Origin: Microbacteriaceae bacterium UBA1487
Lineage (GTDB): Bacteria > Actinomycetota > Actinomycetes > Actinomycetales > Microbacteriaceae
Direction of reading: 5' to 3'
Assembly: GCA_002325245.1 (NCBI GenBank)
Contig: DCRR01000005.1
Coordinates: 2,584-33,079 of the forward strand
Length of the DNA stretch: 30,496 nt
Shown here: positions 1-9,342 of the stretch, one piece after another
Layout of the letters: each line of letters starts with the position of its first letter
How positions within the stretch are numbered: position 1 is the stretch's first letter
Notes under the pieces: model-generated
What the model was told of the DNA's origin: nothing
The model's input: the letters and a program-made list of their open reading frames with translations, nothing else
Database searches by the model: none
Position numbers and translations under genes: made by a program

Positions 1-459
1 GTGGTCGGCGTCGACTCCAACTCCGACAAGGTCGAACTGGCTCGCGAGCTGGGCGCCGACTCGGCGCTCACCTCCGATGAGGCCGCCTCGGCGGGCTTCG
101 TGGCGGATGTCGTGATCGAGTGCGCCGGGGCCGCCCGCGCGTTCGAGGCGGCGGTCCGCATGACCGCCGTCGGGGGCCGGATGGTCAGCGTCGGCCTTCC
201 CGGCCCCGATGCCATGGCGTCGATCTCGCCGTTGGAACTCGTGGCCGGTGCGCGCGAGATCATCGGCAGCTATCTCGGCTCGGCCGTCCCCGCGCGGGAC
301 ATCCCGTTCTACGAGAACCTCTGGCGCGAGGGTCTGCTGCCGCTCGACAAGCTCATCTCGAGCCGCATCCGGTTGGACGAGGTCAACGCGGGGTTCGACA
401 CCCTGGCCAGCGGTGCGGCGGTGCGGCAGATCATCGAGTTCCCGGAGGAGGCGCGGTGA
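1..459 (+). CDS. Zinc-type (MDR) alcohol dehydrogenase, C-terminal part; 5' end outside window
   Basis: This is the C-terminal 152 residues of a medium-chain dehydrogenase/reductase. The visible part begins at the second strand of the NAD(P)-binding Rossmann fold: VVGVDSN followed by KVELARELGAD, where the acidic residue suggests NAD preference. It continues through DVVIECAG and VGGRMVSVGLPG, both typical of MDR proteins, and ends with a short MDR C-terminal region. The catalytic zinc ligands lie in the N-terminal domain and are not visible. The GTG at base 1 is almost certainly an internal valine codon, because the family's GxGxxG loop should lie just before it. The stop overlaps the next gene by 4 bp (GTGA), so the two are probably translationally coupled. 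Neighbouring hydrolases and an aldehyde dehydrogenase suggest an alcohol-to-aldehyde-to-acid route. The substrate cannot be told. Confidence 0.85.
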   Translation: MVGVDSNSDKVELARELGADSALTSDEAASAGFVADVVIECAGAARAFEAAVRMTAVGGRMVSVGLPGPDAMASISPLELVAGAREIIGSYLGSAVPARDIPFYENLWREGLLPLDKLISSRIRLDEVNAGFDTLASGAAVRQIIEFPEEAR

Positions 460-1271
460 GCGACGTGATCGCGTCGCGCACGGTCACCGCGCGCGACGGT
501 CTTCGGCTTCACGCCGAGGGCGTCGGCCGACCGGCTGCCGTGATGCTGCACGGTCTCGGCTACGCGAGCTGGGAGGCCAACGTTCTGCGGCCGCACCTCG
601 GCGCGGGGCTGTGGAGCCTCGACAACCGTGGCACCGGGCGCTCGGCGACGACGGTCGACGACTGCTCGATCGAACAGCTCGCCGACGATGCGGCGATCGC
701 GATCGAGGAGCTCGGCGGCCCGCTCACGGTCATCGGCCACTCGATGGGCGGCTACATCGCGCTGACCCTCGCGCTGACGCGTCCGGATCTGGTGCGGTCC
801 CTGGTGCTGATCGCCACCAGCCCCGGCGGCCCCGAGTCGACGCCGGTGCCGGCATCCACCATCCAGGCCTGGACGGATGCGGCCGGCTCGCCCCCCGCGG
901 AGTACGCGCGAGCGACCATGCCGCTGTCGTTCCGTGCCGGGTGGGACCGGGAGCATCCGCACGACTTCGAGCAGCTGCTCGCCGCGCGACTGGCGCACCC
1001 GACGAGCGCGACGGTCTGGCAGGCGCAGTTCTCGGCCGCCGAGCGGTACCTCCGCACCGGGGTCGACGTGCGGCAGATCGACGTTCCCACCTTGGTCATC
1101 CACGGCGCGGACGACCGTGTCGTGCCGGTCGAGAACGGCCGACTGCTCGCGCAGCGCATTCCCGGTGCGCAGTATCGCGAGATCGCGCACGGCGGGCATC
1201 TCGTTCACCTCGAGGATCCCCGCGCGGTCTGCCGCGACATCACAACGTTCACCTCTCCAACCCTCACCTGA
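456..1271 (+). CDS. Alpha/beta hydrolase (first of two)
   Basis: This 271-residue alpha/beta-hydrolase-fold protein is probably a cytosolic esterase or lactonase. The oxyanion-loop motif LHGLG is near residue 31. The nucleophile elbow GHSMGG puts the catalytic serine at about residue 96. The acid is in HGADDRVVP and the histidine in HGGHLVHLED, so the triad is complete. I chose the GTG at 456 because it overlaps the upstream stop as GTGA and gives a normal N-terminus for the family. The frame is open further upstream, but that part is only the shadow of the dehydrogenase. No signal peptide is visible. The second hydrolase follows after 12 bases and is not a close copy, so a recent duplication is unlikely. 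The substrate is unknown. Confidence 0.85.
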   Translation: MSDVIASRTVTARDGLRLHAEGVGRPAAVMLHGLGYASWEANVLRPHLGAGLWSLDNRGTGRSATTVDDCSIEQLADDAAIAIEELGGPLTVIGHSMGGYIALTLALTRPDLVRSLVLIATSPGGPESTPVPASTIQAWTDAAGSPPAEYARATMPLSFRAGWDREHPHDFEQLLAARLAHPTSATVWQAQFSAAERYLRTGVDVRQIDVPTLVIHGADDRVVPVENGRLLAQRIPGAQYREIAHGGHLVHLEDPRAVCRDITTFTSPTLT

Positions 1272-1283
1272 AAGGAAGCACTC

Positions 1284-2126
1284 ATGCCCAACATCGAAGT
1301 TGAGCCCGGCGTCACCATGCACTACGAGGACCGGGGCACCGGATCGCCCGTCGTCTTCATCCACGGCTGGGGCGGCAGCGGCGACGCCTGGGACTACCAG
1401 GTCCTCGACCTCGCCCCGTCGCACCGCTGCATCACCGTCGACCTCCGCGGTCACGGCGACTCCGACAAGCCGTGGGGCGACTACAACTACGACCTGTTCG
1501 TGCGCGACATCTCGGCGCTGCTCACCCAGCTCGACCTCACCGACGTCACGCTCGTCGGCTGGTCGATGGGCGGTCACATCGCGCTGAAGTTCGCCCACGA
1601 GCAGCCCGAGCGGATCGCCCGCGTCGTCACCACCGGCAGCGGTCCCCGCTTCTGGGCGGCTGAGGACGCGCCGTACGGCACCCCCGCGAGCGACGTCCAG
1701 GGTCTGATCGACGCGGTCAAGTACGCCCGCACCGAGACGATCGCCGGGCTCTACGTGAACAACTTCCACCGCACCGACCTCGTGCCCACCAAGGACTGGT
1801 TCGTGCAGACCGGCTGGCGCGTGCCCGCCTTCGTCGGAGTCACCAGCTTCCAGGCGCTGATCGACAACGACCTTCGCGCGGTGCTTCCCGAGATCACCGT
1901 TCCGGTTCACGTCTTCGCGGGCCGCCACGACCTGATCTGGGACCCGCGCTGGAGCGAAGAAGCGCACCGGCTGCTGCCGGACTCGACCCTCACCTTCTTC
2001 GAGAACAGCGGCCACGTCGCGTTCATCGAGAACCGGGTCGAGTGGAACCAGGCCCTGCTCGACGTGCTCGAGGGGCGCGTTCCGGCCGAATCCACTGGCG
2101 CGGCCCCCGAGACCGACGCCGCGTAA
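1284..2126 (+). CDS. Alpha/beta hydrolase (second; non-haem peroxidase-like)
   Basis: This 280-residue protein resembles the esterase/'non-haem chloroperoxidase' branch of alpha/beta hydrolases. HGWGG near residue 27 forms the oxyanion loop. LRGHGDSDKP follows, and the elbow GWSMGG has serine at about residue 94. The acid is in AGRHDLIWDP and the histidine in NSGHVAFIEN. A good ribosome-binding site (AAAGGAAG) precedes the ATG. The gene is the third in the plus-strand cluster, 12 bases after the first hydrolase. Proteins of this branch are usually hydrolases acting on esters or lactones, and halogenating activity is generally a side reaction. A role in opening an ester or lactone made by the flanking oxidoreductases is an inference. 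Confidence 0.85.
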   Translation: MPNIEVEPGVTMHYEDRGTGSPVVFIHGWGGSGDAWDYQVLDLAPSHRCITVDLRGHGDSDKPWGDYNYDLFVRDISALLTQLDLTDVTLVGWSMGGHIALKFAHEQPERIARVVTTGSGPRFWAAEDAPYGTPASDVQGLIDAVKYARTETIAGLYVNNFHRTDLVPTKDWFVQTGWRVPAFVGVTSFQALIDNDLRAVLPEITVPVHVFAGRHDLIWDPRWSEEAHRLLPDSTLTFFENSGHVAFIENRVEWNQALLDVLEGRVPAESTGAAPETDAA

Positions 2127-2134
2127 CCGCGACC

Positions 2135-2161
2135 GGGGGCGACGCACCCAGCGTCGCCCCC
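2135..2161 (+). terminator. Perfect 11-bp hairpin between hydrolase and aldehyde dehydrogenase genes
   Basis: GGGGGCGACGC and its exact complement are separated by the loop ACCCA, starting 9 bases after the hydrolase stop. There is no U-tract after it. It could be a partial terminator or an mRNA-stabilising structure inside the cluster. The next gene starts 31 bases downstream with its own weak purine-rich site. Confidence 0.55.
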
Positions 2162-2191
2162 GTCTTCACGACAGAGAGAGAAGCACCGGCG

Positions 2192-3568
2192 ATGCCCATC
2201 GCATCCACCAACCCCGCGACCGGCGAGACCGAGCAGGTCTTCGAGCCGCACGATCGCGCTGAAGTCGAGCGACGGATCGTTCGTGCCGACGCCGCATTCG
2301 GCGCGCTCAAGCGCACGACGTTCCGTCAGCGGGCCGAGTGGATGTCGGCCGCCGCCGACATCCTCGACGCCGAGCGCGAGCACATCGCCGAGATGATGAC
2401 GCGCGAGATGGGCAAGCCGATCACGGCGGCGCGCGCGGAGGCCGCCAAATGCGCCAAGGGGATGCGCTTCTACGCGGCGCACGCGGAGGAGATGCTGGCC
2501 GACGAGCCGCTCGCCAACCCGGAGCGGGTCAACGCCTCGCGCGCCTGGGCCCGCTACGAACCGCTGGGCGTGATCCTCGCGGTCATGCCGTGGAACTTCC
2601 CGTTCTGGCAGGTCATCCGGTTCGCCGCGCCCGCCCTGATGGCTGGGAACACGGGCCTGCTGAAGCACGCCTCGAACGTGCCTCAGGCGGCGCTCTACCT
2701 CGACGGCGTCTTCACCCGCGCCGGCTTCCCGGAGGGAGCCTTCTCGACGGTGCTGATCGGGTCGCGCGACGTCGACGCCATCATCAAGGACCCGCGCGTC
2801 AAGGCCGTCACGCTGACTGGCTCCGAGACCGCGGGCCGCGCCGTGGCATCGAGCGCCGCAGCCGAGGTCAAGAAGGCGGTTCTCGAGCTCGGCGGCTCCG
2901 ATCCGTTCATCGTCATGCCGAGCGCCGACCTGGATGCGGCGGTCGCGACCGCGGTGACGGCGCGAACCCAGAACAACGGCCAGTCCTGCATCGCCGCGAA
3001 GCGCTTCATCGTGCACGCGGACGTCTACGAGCGCTTCACCGAGAAGTTCGTCGCCGCGATGCAGGCGCTCACGGTCGGCGATCCGCTCGACGAGCGCACC
3101 CAGATCGGGCCGATCGCCACAGCATCCGGGCGGGACGACCTGGTCGAGCTGGTCGCCGACGCGCGTGCGAAGGGCGCCCGTGTGCTCACGGGCGGTGAGG
3201 TCCCGGACGGCGCCGGCTGGTTCTACCCGCCGACGGTCGTCGCCGAGGTCACCCCGGCCATGCGGCTCCACCTGGAGGAGGCGTTCGGCCCGGTCGCCAC
3301 CGTCTACTCGGTGCCCGGCGTCGCGGAGGCGATCGAACTGGCCAATGCCACGCCGTTCGGTCTCAGCTCCGCCGTCTGGACGACCGACGCGGCCGAGCAG
3401 CAGCGCTTCGTCGCCGAGGTCGACGCCGGCGGGGTCTTCATCAACGGGATGACGATCTCCTACCCGGAGCTGGCGTTCGGCGGGATCAAGAACTCCGGCT
3501 TCGGGCGCGAGCTCGGAGAGGTCGGCATGAAGGAGTTCTGCAACATGAAGACGGTCTGGGCCGCCTGA
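2192..3568 (+). CDS. NAD(P)-dependent aldehyde dehydrogenase (succinate-semialdehyde dehydrogenase-like)
   Basis: This 458-residue member of the ALDH superfamily oxidises an aldehyde to its acid in the cytosol. The N-terminal NPATGE is typical of GabD-type enzymes. The cofactor-site motif PWNFPFW is near residue 133, the general base Glu near 232 (ELGGSDPF) and the catalytic Cys near 266 (NNGQSC). The length and the short N-terminus match the actinobacterial succinate-semialdehyde dehydrogenase (GabD2-like) branch. Substrate specificity within this superfamily cannot be read safely from sequence. The frame stays open upstream, but the ATG at 2192 gives the family N-terminus and lies after the hairpin at 2135-2161. 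The neighbouring alcohol dehydrogenase and hydrolases suggest it finishes an alcohol-to-acid oxidation. Confidence 0.88.
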   Translation: MPIASTNPATGETEQVFEPHDRAEVERRIVRADAAFGALKRTTFRQRAEWMSAAADILDAEREHIAEMMTREMGKPITAARAEAAKCAKGMRFYAAHAEEMLADEPLANPERVNASRAWARYEPLGVILAVMPWNFPFWQVIRFAAPALMAGNTGLLKHASNVPQAALYLDGVFTRAGFPEGAFSTVLIGSRDVDAIIKDPRVKAVTLTGSETAGRAVASSAAAEVKKAVLELGGSDPFIVMPSADLDAAVATAVTARTQNNGQSCIAAKRFIVHADVYERFTEKFVAAMQALTVGDPLDERTQIGPIATASGRDDLVELVADARAKGARVLTGGEVPDGAGWFYPPTVVAEVTPAMRLHLEEAFGPVATVYSVPGVAEAIELANATPFGLSSAVWTTDAAEQQRFVAEVDAGGVFINGMTISYPELAFGGIKNSGFGRELGEVGMKEFCNMKTVWAA

Positions 3569-3702
3569 GCGGTCGCACTGTCGGAGGGGTGGTCTCCGCG
3601 CCGGAGTCGTGCGAAACTCAGTGAATCCGAGTGAGGCTGGCACCGTGGCCGCCCTGTTCACGTCGACCGCCCTGCCTCGAGTTGAGAGACCCGGGAGCTG
3701 AC

Positions 3703-5079
3703 ATGACCGACTCCGCATCGTCCACCGCATCCGCCGCAGACCCGCTGCGCGGCGTTCTCGGCGCACGCGTCCTCCTGCCGGGTGACGCCGGCTTCGATGA
3801 GGCGCGCCAGGCCTGGAACACGGCGATCGACCAGCGCCCGGCCGCCGTCGCCGTTCCGCGCTCGACCGAGGAGGTGTCCGAGGTGGTGCGCGCCGCGAGC
3901 CAGGCGGGCCTGCGCATCGCCGTGCAGGCCACCGGGCACGCGGCCGAGGCGCTGGCCGGGCGGTCGCTCGACGATGTGCTGCTGATCAACCTGCGCGACC
4001 TCACCGGCGTCGGGATCGACGAGAAGGCGCGCCGCGCTCGGGTGGCCGGCGGAACGTCGTGGCGGGAGGTGGTCGAGGCCGCTGCCGCGCACGGTCTCAC
4101 CGCGCTGCACGGCTCGGCGGGCGACGTCTCGGCGGTGGGCTACAGCCTGCAGGGCGGCCTGTCGTTCTACGCGCGACGTCACGGTCTCGCGATCAACGCC
4201 GTCCGCGCCATCGAGGTCGTGCTGCCCGACGGGTCGGTCCGCCGCGCGAGCGCGGAGGAGGATCCGGAGCTCTGGTGGGCGCTGCGCGGCGGCGTCGACC
4301 TGCTGGGGGTCGTCACCGCGGTGGAGCTGGATCTGCTGCCGTACCCGGACGTGTTCGCCGGAATGCTGCTGTGGGATGCCGGACATGCGACCGCCGTTGC
4401 GACCGCCTGGCGCGACTGGGCGGCGACCGCACCGGATGCCGCGACGACATCGCTGCGCGTGATGCACTTCCCGCCGCTGCCGGAGCTGCCGCCGTTCCTC
4501 GCCGGTCGTTCGATCGTGGTGATCGACGGGGCGATTCTGGGCGACGACGAGGACGCCGCCCGGGTGCTCGCCCCGCTGCGGGCCCTCGGACCTGAGATCG
4601 ACACCTTCACGCGCATCCCGGCGTCCGCGCTCCTCGAGATCCACATGGATCCGCCGGTGCCGACCCCGAACGTGTCCGCTCACTCGATCCTCGGTTCGCT
4701 CCCGGACGCCGCGGTGCTGCGTTTCGTGGGCGCCGCATCGCGCGAGTCGGGGCTGATGTTCGCCGAACTGCGGCAGCTCGGCGGCGCGATCGCCACGGCG
4801 CCGGAGGGGTCCGGGGCGATTGGCGCGGTCGCGGGGGAGTTCGCCCTGTTCACGGTGGCGATGACGCCGACCCCGGACGCGGTGCTCGCGGGCCGCGAGG
4901 CGGTGGCGGGGCCGGTGCGCGCGCTGGAGGAGTGGACGATCGACGCCCGGCTGCTGAACTTCTGCGAAGGAAGCGAGGGCCGGAAGCTCGCGCTGGGCGA
5001 GGCGACGGGGCGACTGGCGAGCATCGCGCACCAGGTCGACCCGGGCGGGCGCATGCTGAACCGCGCCGCGTCGAGCTGA
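3703..5079 (+). CDS. FAD-binding oxidoreductase, berberine-bridge/VAO type
   Basis: This 458-residue flavoprotein has the PCMH-type FAD domain. Flavin-contact segments are AVAVPRSTEEV (about 48-58), VQATGHAAE with His at about residue 79, and GSAGDVSAVGY. The C-terminus (GGRMLNRA) is a shortened form of the berberine-bridge tail. The His corresponds to the usual covalent FAD attachment point. The second attachment cysteine of berberine-bridge enzymes is replaced (GDVSAVG), so at most one covalent bond is expected. No signal peptide is seen, so it is probably cytosolic. The ATG at 3703 is preceded by GGGAG. The frame is open from 3631, but that stretch lacks family sequence. Related enzymes oxidise sugars, alkaloids or aromatic alcohols, and the substrate here is unknown. 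The gap 3569-3702 before it shows no clear promoter. Confidence 0.82.
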   Translation: MTDSASSTASAADPLRGVLGARVLLPGDAGFDEARQAWNTAIDQRPAAVAVPRSTEEVSEVVRAASQAGLRIAVQATGHAAEALAGRSLDDVLLINLRDLTGVGIDEKARRARVAGGTSWREVVEAAAAHGLTALHGSAGDVSAVGYSLQGGLSFYARRHGLAINAVRAIEVVLPDGSVRRASAEEDPELWWALRGGVDLLGVVTAVELDLLPYPDVFAGMLLWDAGHATAVATAWRDWAATAPDAATTSLRVMHFPPLPELPPFLAGRSIVVIDGAILGDDEDAARVLAPLRALGPEIDTFTRIPASALLEIHMDPPVPTPNVSAHSILGSLPDAAVLRFVGAASRESGLMFAELRQLGGAIATAPEGSGAIGAVAGEFALFTVAMTPTPDAVLAGREAVAGPVRALEEWTIDARLLNFCEGSEGRKLALGEATGRLASIAHQVDPGGRMLNRAASS

Positions 5080-5086
5080 CGCGCAC

Positions 5087-5125
5087 GGCGCGGGGCCCAC
5101 AGGAGCTCCTGTGCGACCCCGCGCC
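5087..5125. terminator. Bidirectional hairpin terminator between convergent genes
   Basis: GGCGCGGGG and CCCCGCGCC form an outer 9-bp stem. It encloses the 16-base perfect palindrome CACAGGAGCTCCTGTG, with a small internal loop between the two stems. It lies between the FAD oxidoreductase stop (5079) and the binding-protein stop (5143). The position in a convergent gap and the high stability support termination in both directions. No U-tract is present, which is common in actinobacteria. Confidence 0.75.
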
Positions 5126-5142
5126 GGTCGTCGGGTGCGTGC

Positions 5143-6465
5143 CTAGCGGGACAGCACGGCGTCGACCTCGGCGGCCAGGTCGGTGAGCGCGGCCTGCGCG
5201 TCGAGGTCATCGAAGTAGATCGCGTGGATCCGCTCGATCATCAGCTGCTCGAGCTCGCTGTACGCCTTCGGCATCGGGCGGGCCTTGCCGTACTGGATCT
5301 GCTCGGCGGCGACCGAGTAGCCGGGGATCGTGTCGAACATCTCGAGCATGGTGTCGGTGTCGAACGCCGAGAGGCGAACCGGCAGGTAGCCGGTGCGCGA
5401 GGACGCGTAGGCGGTCTGCTCGGTGTCGCTCAGCCAGGTCATGAACTCGAAGGCGGCCGCCTTCTCGTTGTCGGTGCCGGTGTTCGCGAGGTAGACGTTC
5501 GAACCGCCCACCGACACGCCGCGCTGGTCGCCCTCACCCGCGGGGATGAGCGAGACCCCGATGTCGACCCCGTTGCCCTCGGCGATCGCGCGGATCGACT
5601 GGATGCCGCCCGAGCTGAGGAACGTGAACGCCGTGGTCGGCGCACCCGATGCCGCGAAGAACGCCTGCACGTCGGCGGCAGAGGTCACCTTGATGAGGCC
5701 GCGGTCCTCCAGGTCGGCGATCCATTCGACCGTGGCGACCGCGCCCGCCGAGTCGATGGTCGACTCGGACTCGTCGTCGTTGAGCACGGCGGTTCCGCCG
5801 TAGCTGTAGAACAGGGCCTCCATCACCCAGAAGTCGTAGTCGCAGAAGATCATCGCCGGGCCGCCGACGAGCTCCGCGGCCGCTTCGAGGTAGGACTCGA
5901 ACTCGACGAACGTCTCGGGGCCGTCCTCCTTGAGCCCCAGCTCGCGCATCATGTCGCGGTTCACGTACATGACGGGAACGCTGCGCATGTGCGGGAAGGC
6001 GTACATGTCCTCGCCGACGTACAGGTTGCCGGTCTCGCCCACCTGGAAGTCGGCGTCATCCATGCCCGCGGCCTCCAGATAGGGGGTCAGGCTCACGGTG
6101 ATGTTCGAGTCGGCGAAGCGCTGCGTCATGCCGACCTCGTCCACGAACAGGTTCGGGAGCGTGTCCGCGACGGCGGAGGCGTTGACCTTCTGCTCGGTCT
6201 GCACGTAGTCGCCCTGGTACTCGGCGGTCACCTGAATTCCGAGCTCGGCTCCGCGGCTCTCGTTGAACTGGTCGACGAGCTCCTGGTTGACGTCCTCGAC
6301 GGCGGCCGTCCAGAACGTGAGCTCGACGGGCTCATCGCCCTGTTCGTAGCTGAAGCTTCCGGCGGCGCTTCCGGCGGCGCCGGCGCAGCCGGAGACCAGG
6401 ACGGTCGTGGCGAGGCCGAGCGTGACGGCGGTCGCGGTGCGGCCGCGACGGGTGAGCGGTGACAT
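5143..6465 (-). CDS. ABC transporter substrate-binding lipoprotein (UgpB-like)
   Basis: This 440-residue extracellular solute-binding protein belongs to family 1. The N-terminus has a twin-arginine-containing basic region, a hydrophobic segment and the lipobox LVSGC with Cys27, so it should be a lipoprotein on the outer face of the membrane. The segment FPHMRSVPVMYVNRDMM matches the ligand-cleft region of glycerol-phosphate and sugar binding proteins such as UgpB. I chose the ATG at 6465 because GAAAGG precedes it and the signal peptide starts there. It is the last gene of the operon, 56 bases after the permease. That is the reverse of most ABC operons, where the binding protein comes first. 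Three GDPD-family genes and glpP in the same unit suggest glycerol-3-phosphate or a glycerophosphodiester as ligand, though a sugar cannot be excluded. Confidence 0.85.
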   Translation of the reverse strand: MSPLTRRGRTATAVTLGLATTVLVSGCAGAAGSAAGSFSYEQGDEPVELTFWTAAVEDVNQELVDQFNESRGAELGIQVTAEYQGDYVQTEQKVNASAVADTLPNLFVDEVGMTQRFADSNITVSLTPYLEAAGMDDADFQVGETGNLYVGEDMYAFPHMRSVPVMYVNRDMMRELGLKEDGPETFVEFESYLEAAAELVGGPAMIFCDYDFWVMEALFYSYGGTAVLNDDESESTIDSAGAVATVEWIADLEDRGLIKVTSAADVQAFFAASGAPTTAFTFLSSGGIQSIRAIAEGNGVDIGVSLIPAGEGDQRGVSVGGSNVYLANTGTDNEKAAAFEFMTWLSDTEQTAYASSRTGYLPVRLSAFDTDTMLEMFDTIPGYSVAAEQIQYGKARPMPKAYSELEQLMIERIHAIYFDDLDAQAALTDLAAEVDAVLSR

Positions 6466-6521
6466 GGTGGTGCCTTTCTCTGGTGAGGGGTGGGTTCTCC
6501 GGTGGTCGGAGTCTGGGGTGC

Positions 6522-7409
6522 TCACTTGACACCGGTGTCGGTGAACGCGGTCATGAAGTGTCGCCGGGCGACAAGGAAGGCGATGAGCACGGGAACGACG
6601 AGCAGCATGTTCCCGGCCATGACGACGGTCGGCGCGATCTGGTCGAGCGACTCGAGTCGGGGAATCGCGACCGGGAGGGTGCGCGCCGCGTCGGTCGTCG
6701 TCCACACCAGCGGGAAGAAGTAGCTGTTCCAGCTGCCGATGAACGTGATCAGCGCGATGGTGACGATCGTGGGCTGCGCGATCGGCAGCATGATCTTGCG
6801 GATGATCGTGAACTCGCTCGCGTTGTCGAGGCGCGCCGCCTCGAGCAGTTCGTCCGGAACGCGCATGAACGTCTGCCGCAGCAGGAAGATCGCGAAGCCG
6901 CTGGCGACGAACGGCAGGATCAGCGACAGCTGCGTGTTCAGCAGGCCGGCCCCGGCGTACATCACGAAGACCGGCAGGAAGATGAGCTGGCCGGGGATCA
7001 TCATCGTCGCGAGCACGGTGCCGAACAGCGCGCCGCGCCCCCGGAACTCGTAGCGGGCGAAGGCGTAGGCCGCGGGGACGACGACGAGGAACTGGCCGAG
7101 CAGCGTGCCCCCCGTGATGATCACCGAGTTCAGAGCGAAGTGACCGAAGTCGACGCGATCGAAGGCGGCGATGAAGTTGTCCCAGCGCACGGTGTCGACC
7201 CAGAACTGCGGAGGGATCGACATCGCCTCGGCCACCGTCTGGAACGCGGTGAGCACCATCCAGTAGAAGGGCCCGGCGAACACGAGGACCACCACGACGC
7301 CGACGATGAGGTGCACGGCGCCGACGCCGAGGCGCGCGAGCGCGCGAGCGAGTCGACGCGCGGGGAGAGCGCCGGCGGAGACCGCGGGGGAGCTGACGTG
7401 GGCAGTCAT
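6522..7409 (-). CDS. ABC transporter permease, MalG/UgpE type
   Basis: This 295-residue inner-membrane permease is of the binding-protein-dependent type. About six membrane segments are visible. The first is near residues 30-52 (LIVGVVVVLVFAGPFYW) and the last near the C-terminus (LLVVPVLIAFLVARR). The EAA loop, which docks on the ATPase, is EAARLDNASEFTIIRKI followed by MLPIAQP. The ATG at 7409 overlaps the upstream permease stop as ATGA, which fixes the start; longer upstream frames are only shadows. Together with the gene at 7406-8287 it should form the heterodimeric channel. The length is normal for MalG/UgpE proteins. Confidence 0.9.
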   Translation of the reverse strand: MTAHVSSPAVSAGALPARRLARALARLGVGAVHLIVGVVVVLVFAGPFYWMVLTAFQTVAEAMSIPPQFWVDTVRWDNFIAAFDRVDFGHFALNSVIITGGTLLGQFLVVVPAAYAFARYEFRGRGALFGTVLATMMIPGQLIFLPVFVMYAGAGLLNTQLSLILPFVASGFAIFLLRQTFMRVPDELLEAARLDNASEFTIIRKIMLPIAQPTIVTIALITFIGSWNSYFFPLVWTTTDAARTLPVAIPRLESLDQIAPTVVMAGNMLLVVPVLIAFLVARRHFMTAFTDTGVK

Positions 7410-8283
7410 CGGTAGTGGACCCTCTTCTGCAGAACCTGGAAGTAGACGATGGTGAAGATGCCGACGATCACCATGAGCACGAGGGCCATGGCGGCGGCGT
7501 AGCCGACGCGGTAGTACTCGAAGCCCTCGCGGTAGATGCTGAAGATGAGCGTGTTCGTCGAGTTGCGCGGGCCTCCGCGGGTCATCACGTTGATCGTGTC
7601 GAAGGCCTGAAACGACCCGATGACGTTCACCAGCGTGAGGAAGAACAGCGTCGGCGAGATCATCGGCAGCGTGATCCGGCGCAGCTGGGTGAACGGGGAC
7701 GCGTTGTCGAGCGCGGCGGCCTCGAACAGGTGCGTCGGGATCGAGCGCAGTGCGGCGAGCAGGATGAGCGCGTTCAGCCCGACCGACTTCCACACCGAGA
7801 CCAGCACCAGGGAGAACAGGGCGACGTCGGGGTCGGAGAGCCACCCGACCTCCGGCAGTCCGGCGCTCGCCAGAAGCTGATTGAACAGGCCGTTGTCGGT
7901 GTCCATCAGCCAGACGAAGATCAGCGAGACCGAGACGAGCGCCACCACGTTGGGGGCGAAGGTGACGGCCTGAAGGAATCCGCCGAATCGCCGGAGGCTG
8001 TTCAGGTACAGCGCCAGGCCGAGCCCGATGAGCATCACGAGAATGACCTCGGTGACCGTGTAGACGACCGTGTTGCGCAGCACCAGCCCGAAGTCGGGGT
8101 CGCTGGCGAGTTCCGCGAAGTTGTCGAACCCGATGAAGGTCATCGGCCCGCGCAGATCCCACGAGAAGAGGCTGAGAACGGCGTTGTACCCGATCGGGTA
8201 CAGATAGAAGACGGAGAGCAGGACGATCGCGGGGGCGATCAGCGCGTAGGGCAGCAGGCGATGGTCCCGCAGCAGGGTGGAGT

Positions 8284-8287
<4 letters not shown>
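7406..8287 (-). CDS. ABC transporter permease, MalF/UgpA type
   Basis: This 293-residue integral membrane protein has about six predicted segments, the first at LLPYALIAPAIVLLSVFYLY and a later one at LVLMVIVGIFTIVYFQVL. The EAA loop reads FEAAALDNASPFTQLRRI and then TLPMISP. The ATG at 8287 overlaps the ATPase stop as ATGA, so I prefer it to an in-frame start 16 codons earlier. The protein lacks the long periplasmic loop of MalF and so resembles the shorter UgpA/sugar-type permeases. It partners the MalG-type permease that overlaps its own stop. Confidence 0.9.

Positions 8288-9338
<1,051 letters not shown>

Positions 9339-9342
<4 letters not shown>

Noticed and set aside
309..2147. 612-codon open frame on the minus strand over the two hydrolase genes
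   Set aside because: Arg/Pro/Asp-rich translation without any family motif; it mirrors real genes with complete catalytic triads on the plus strand. Such frames are expected in very GC-rich DNA.
6497..6511. 5-bp hairpin between permease and binding-protein genes as terminator
   Set aside because: Too short and without a U-tract. It could at most affect mRNA processing.
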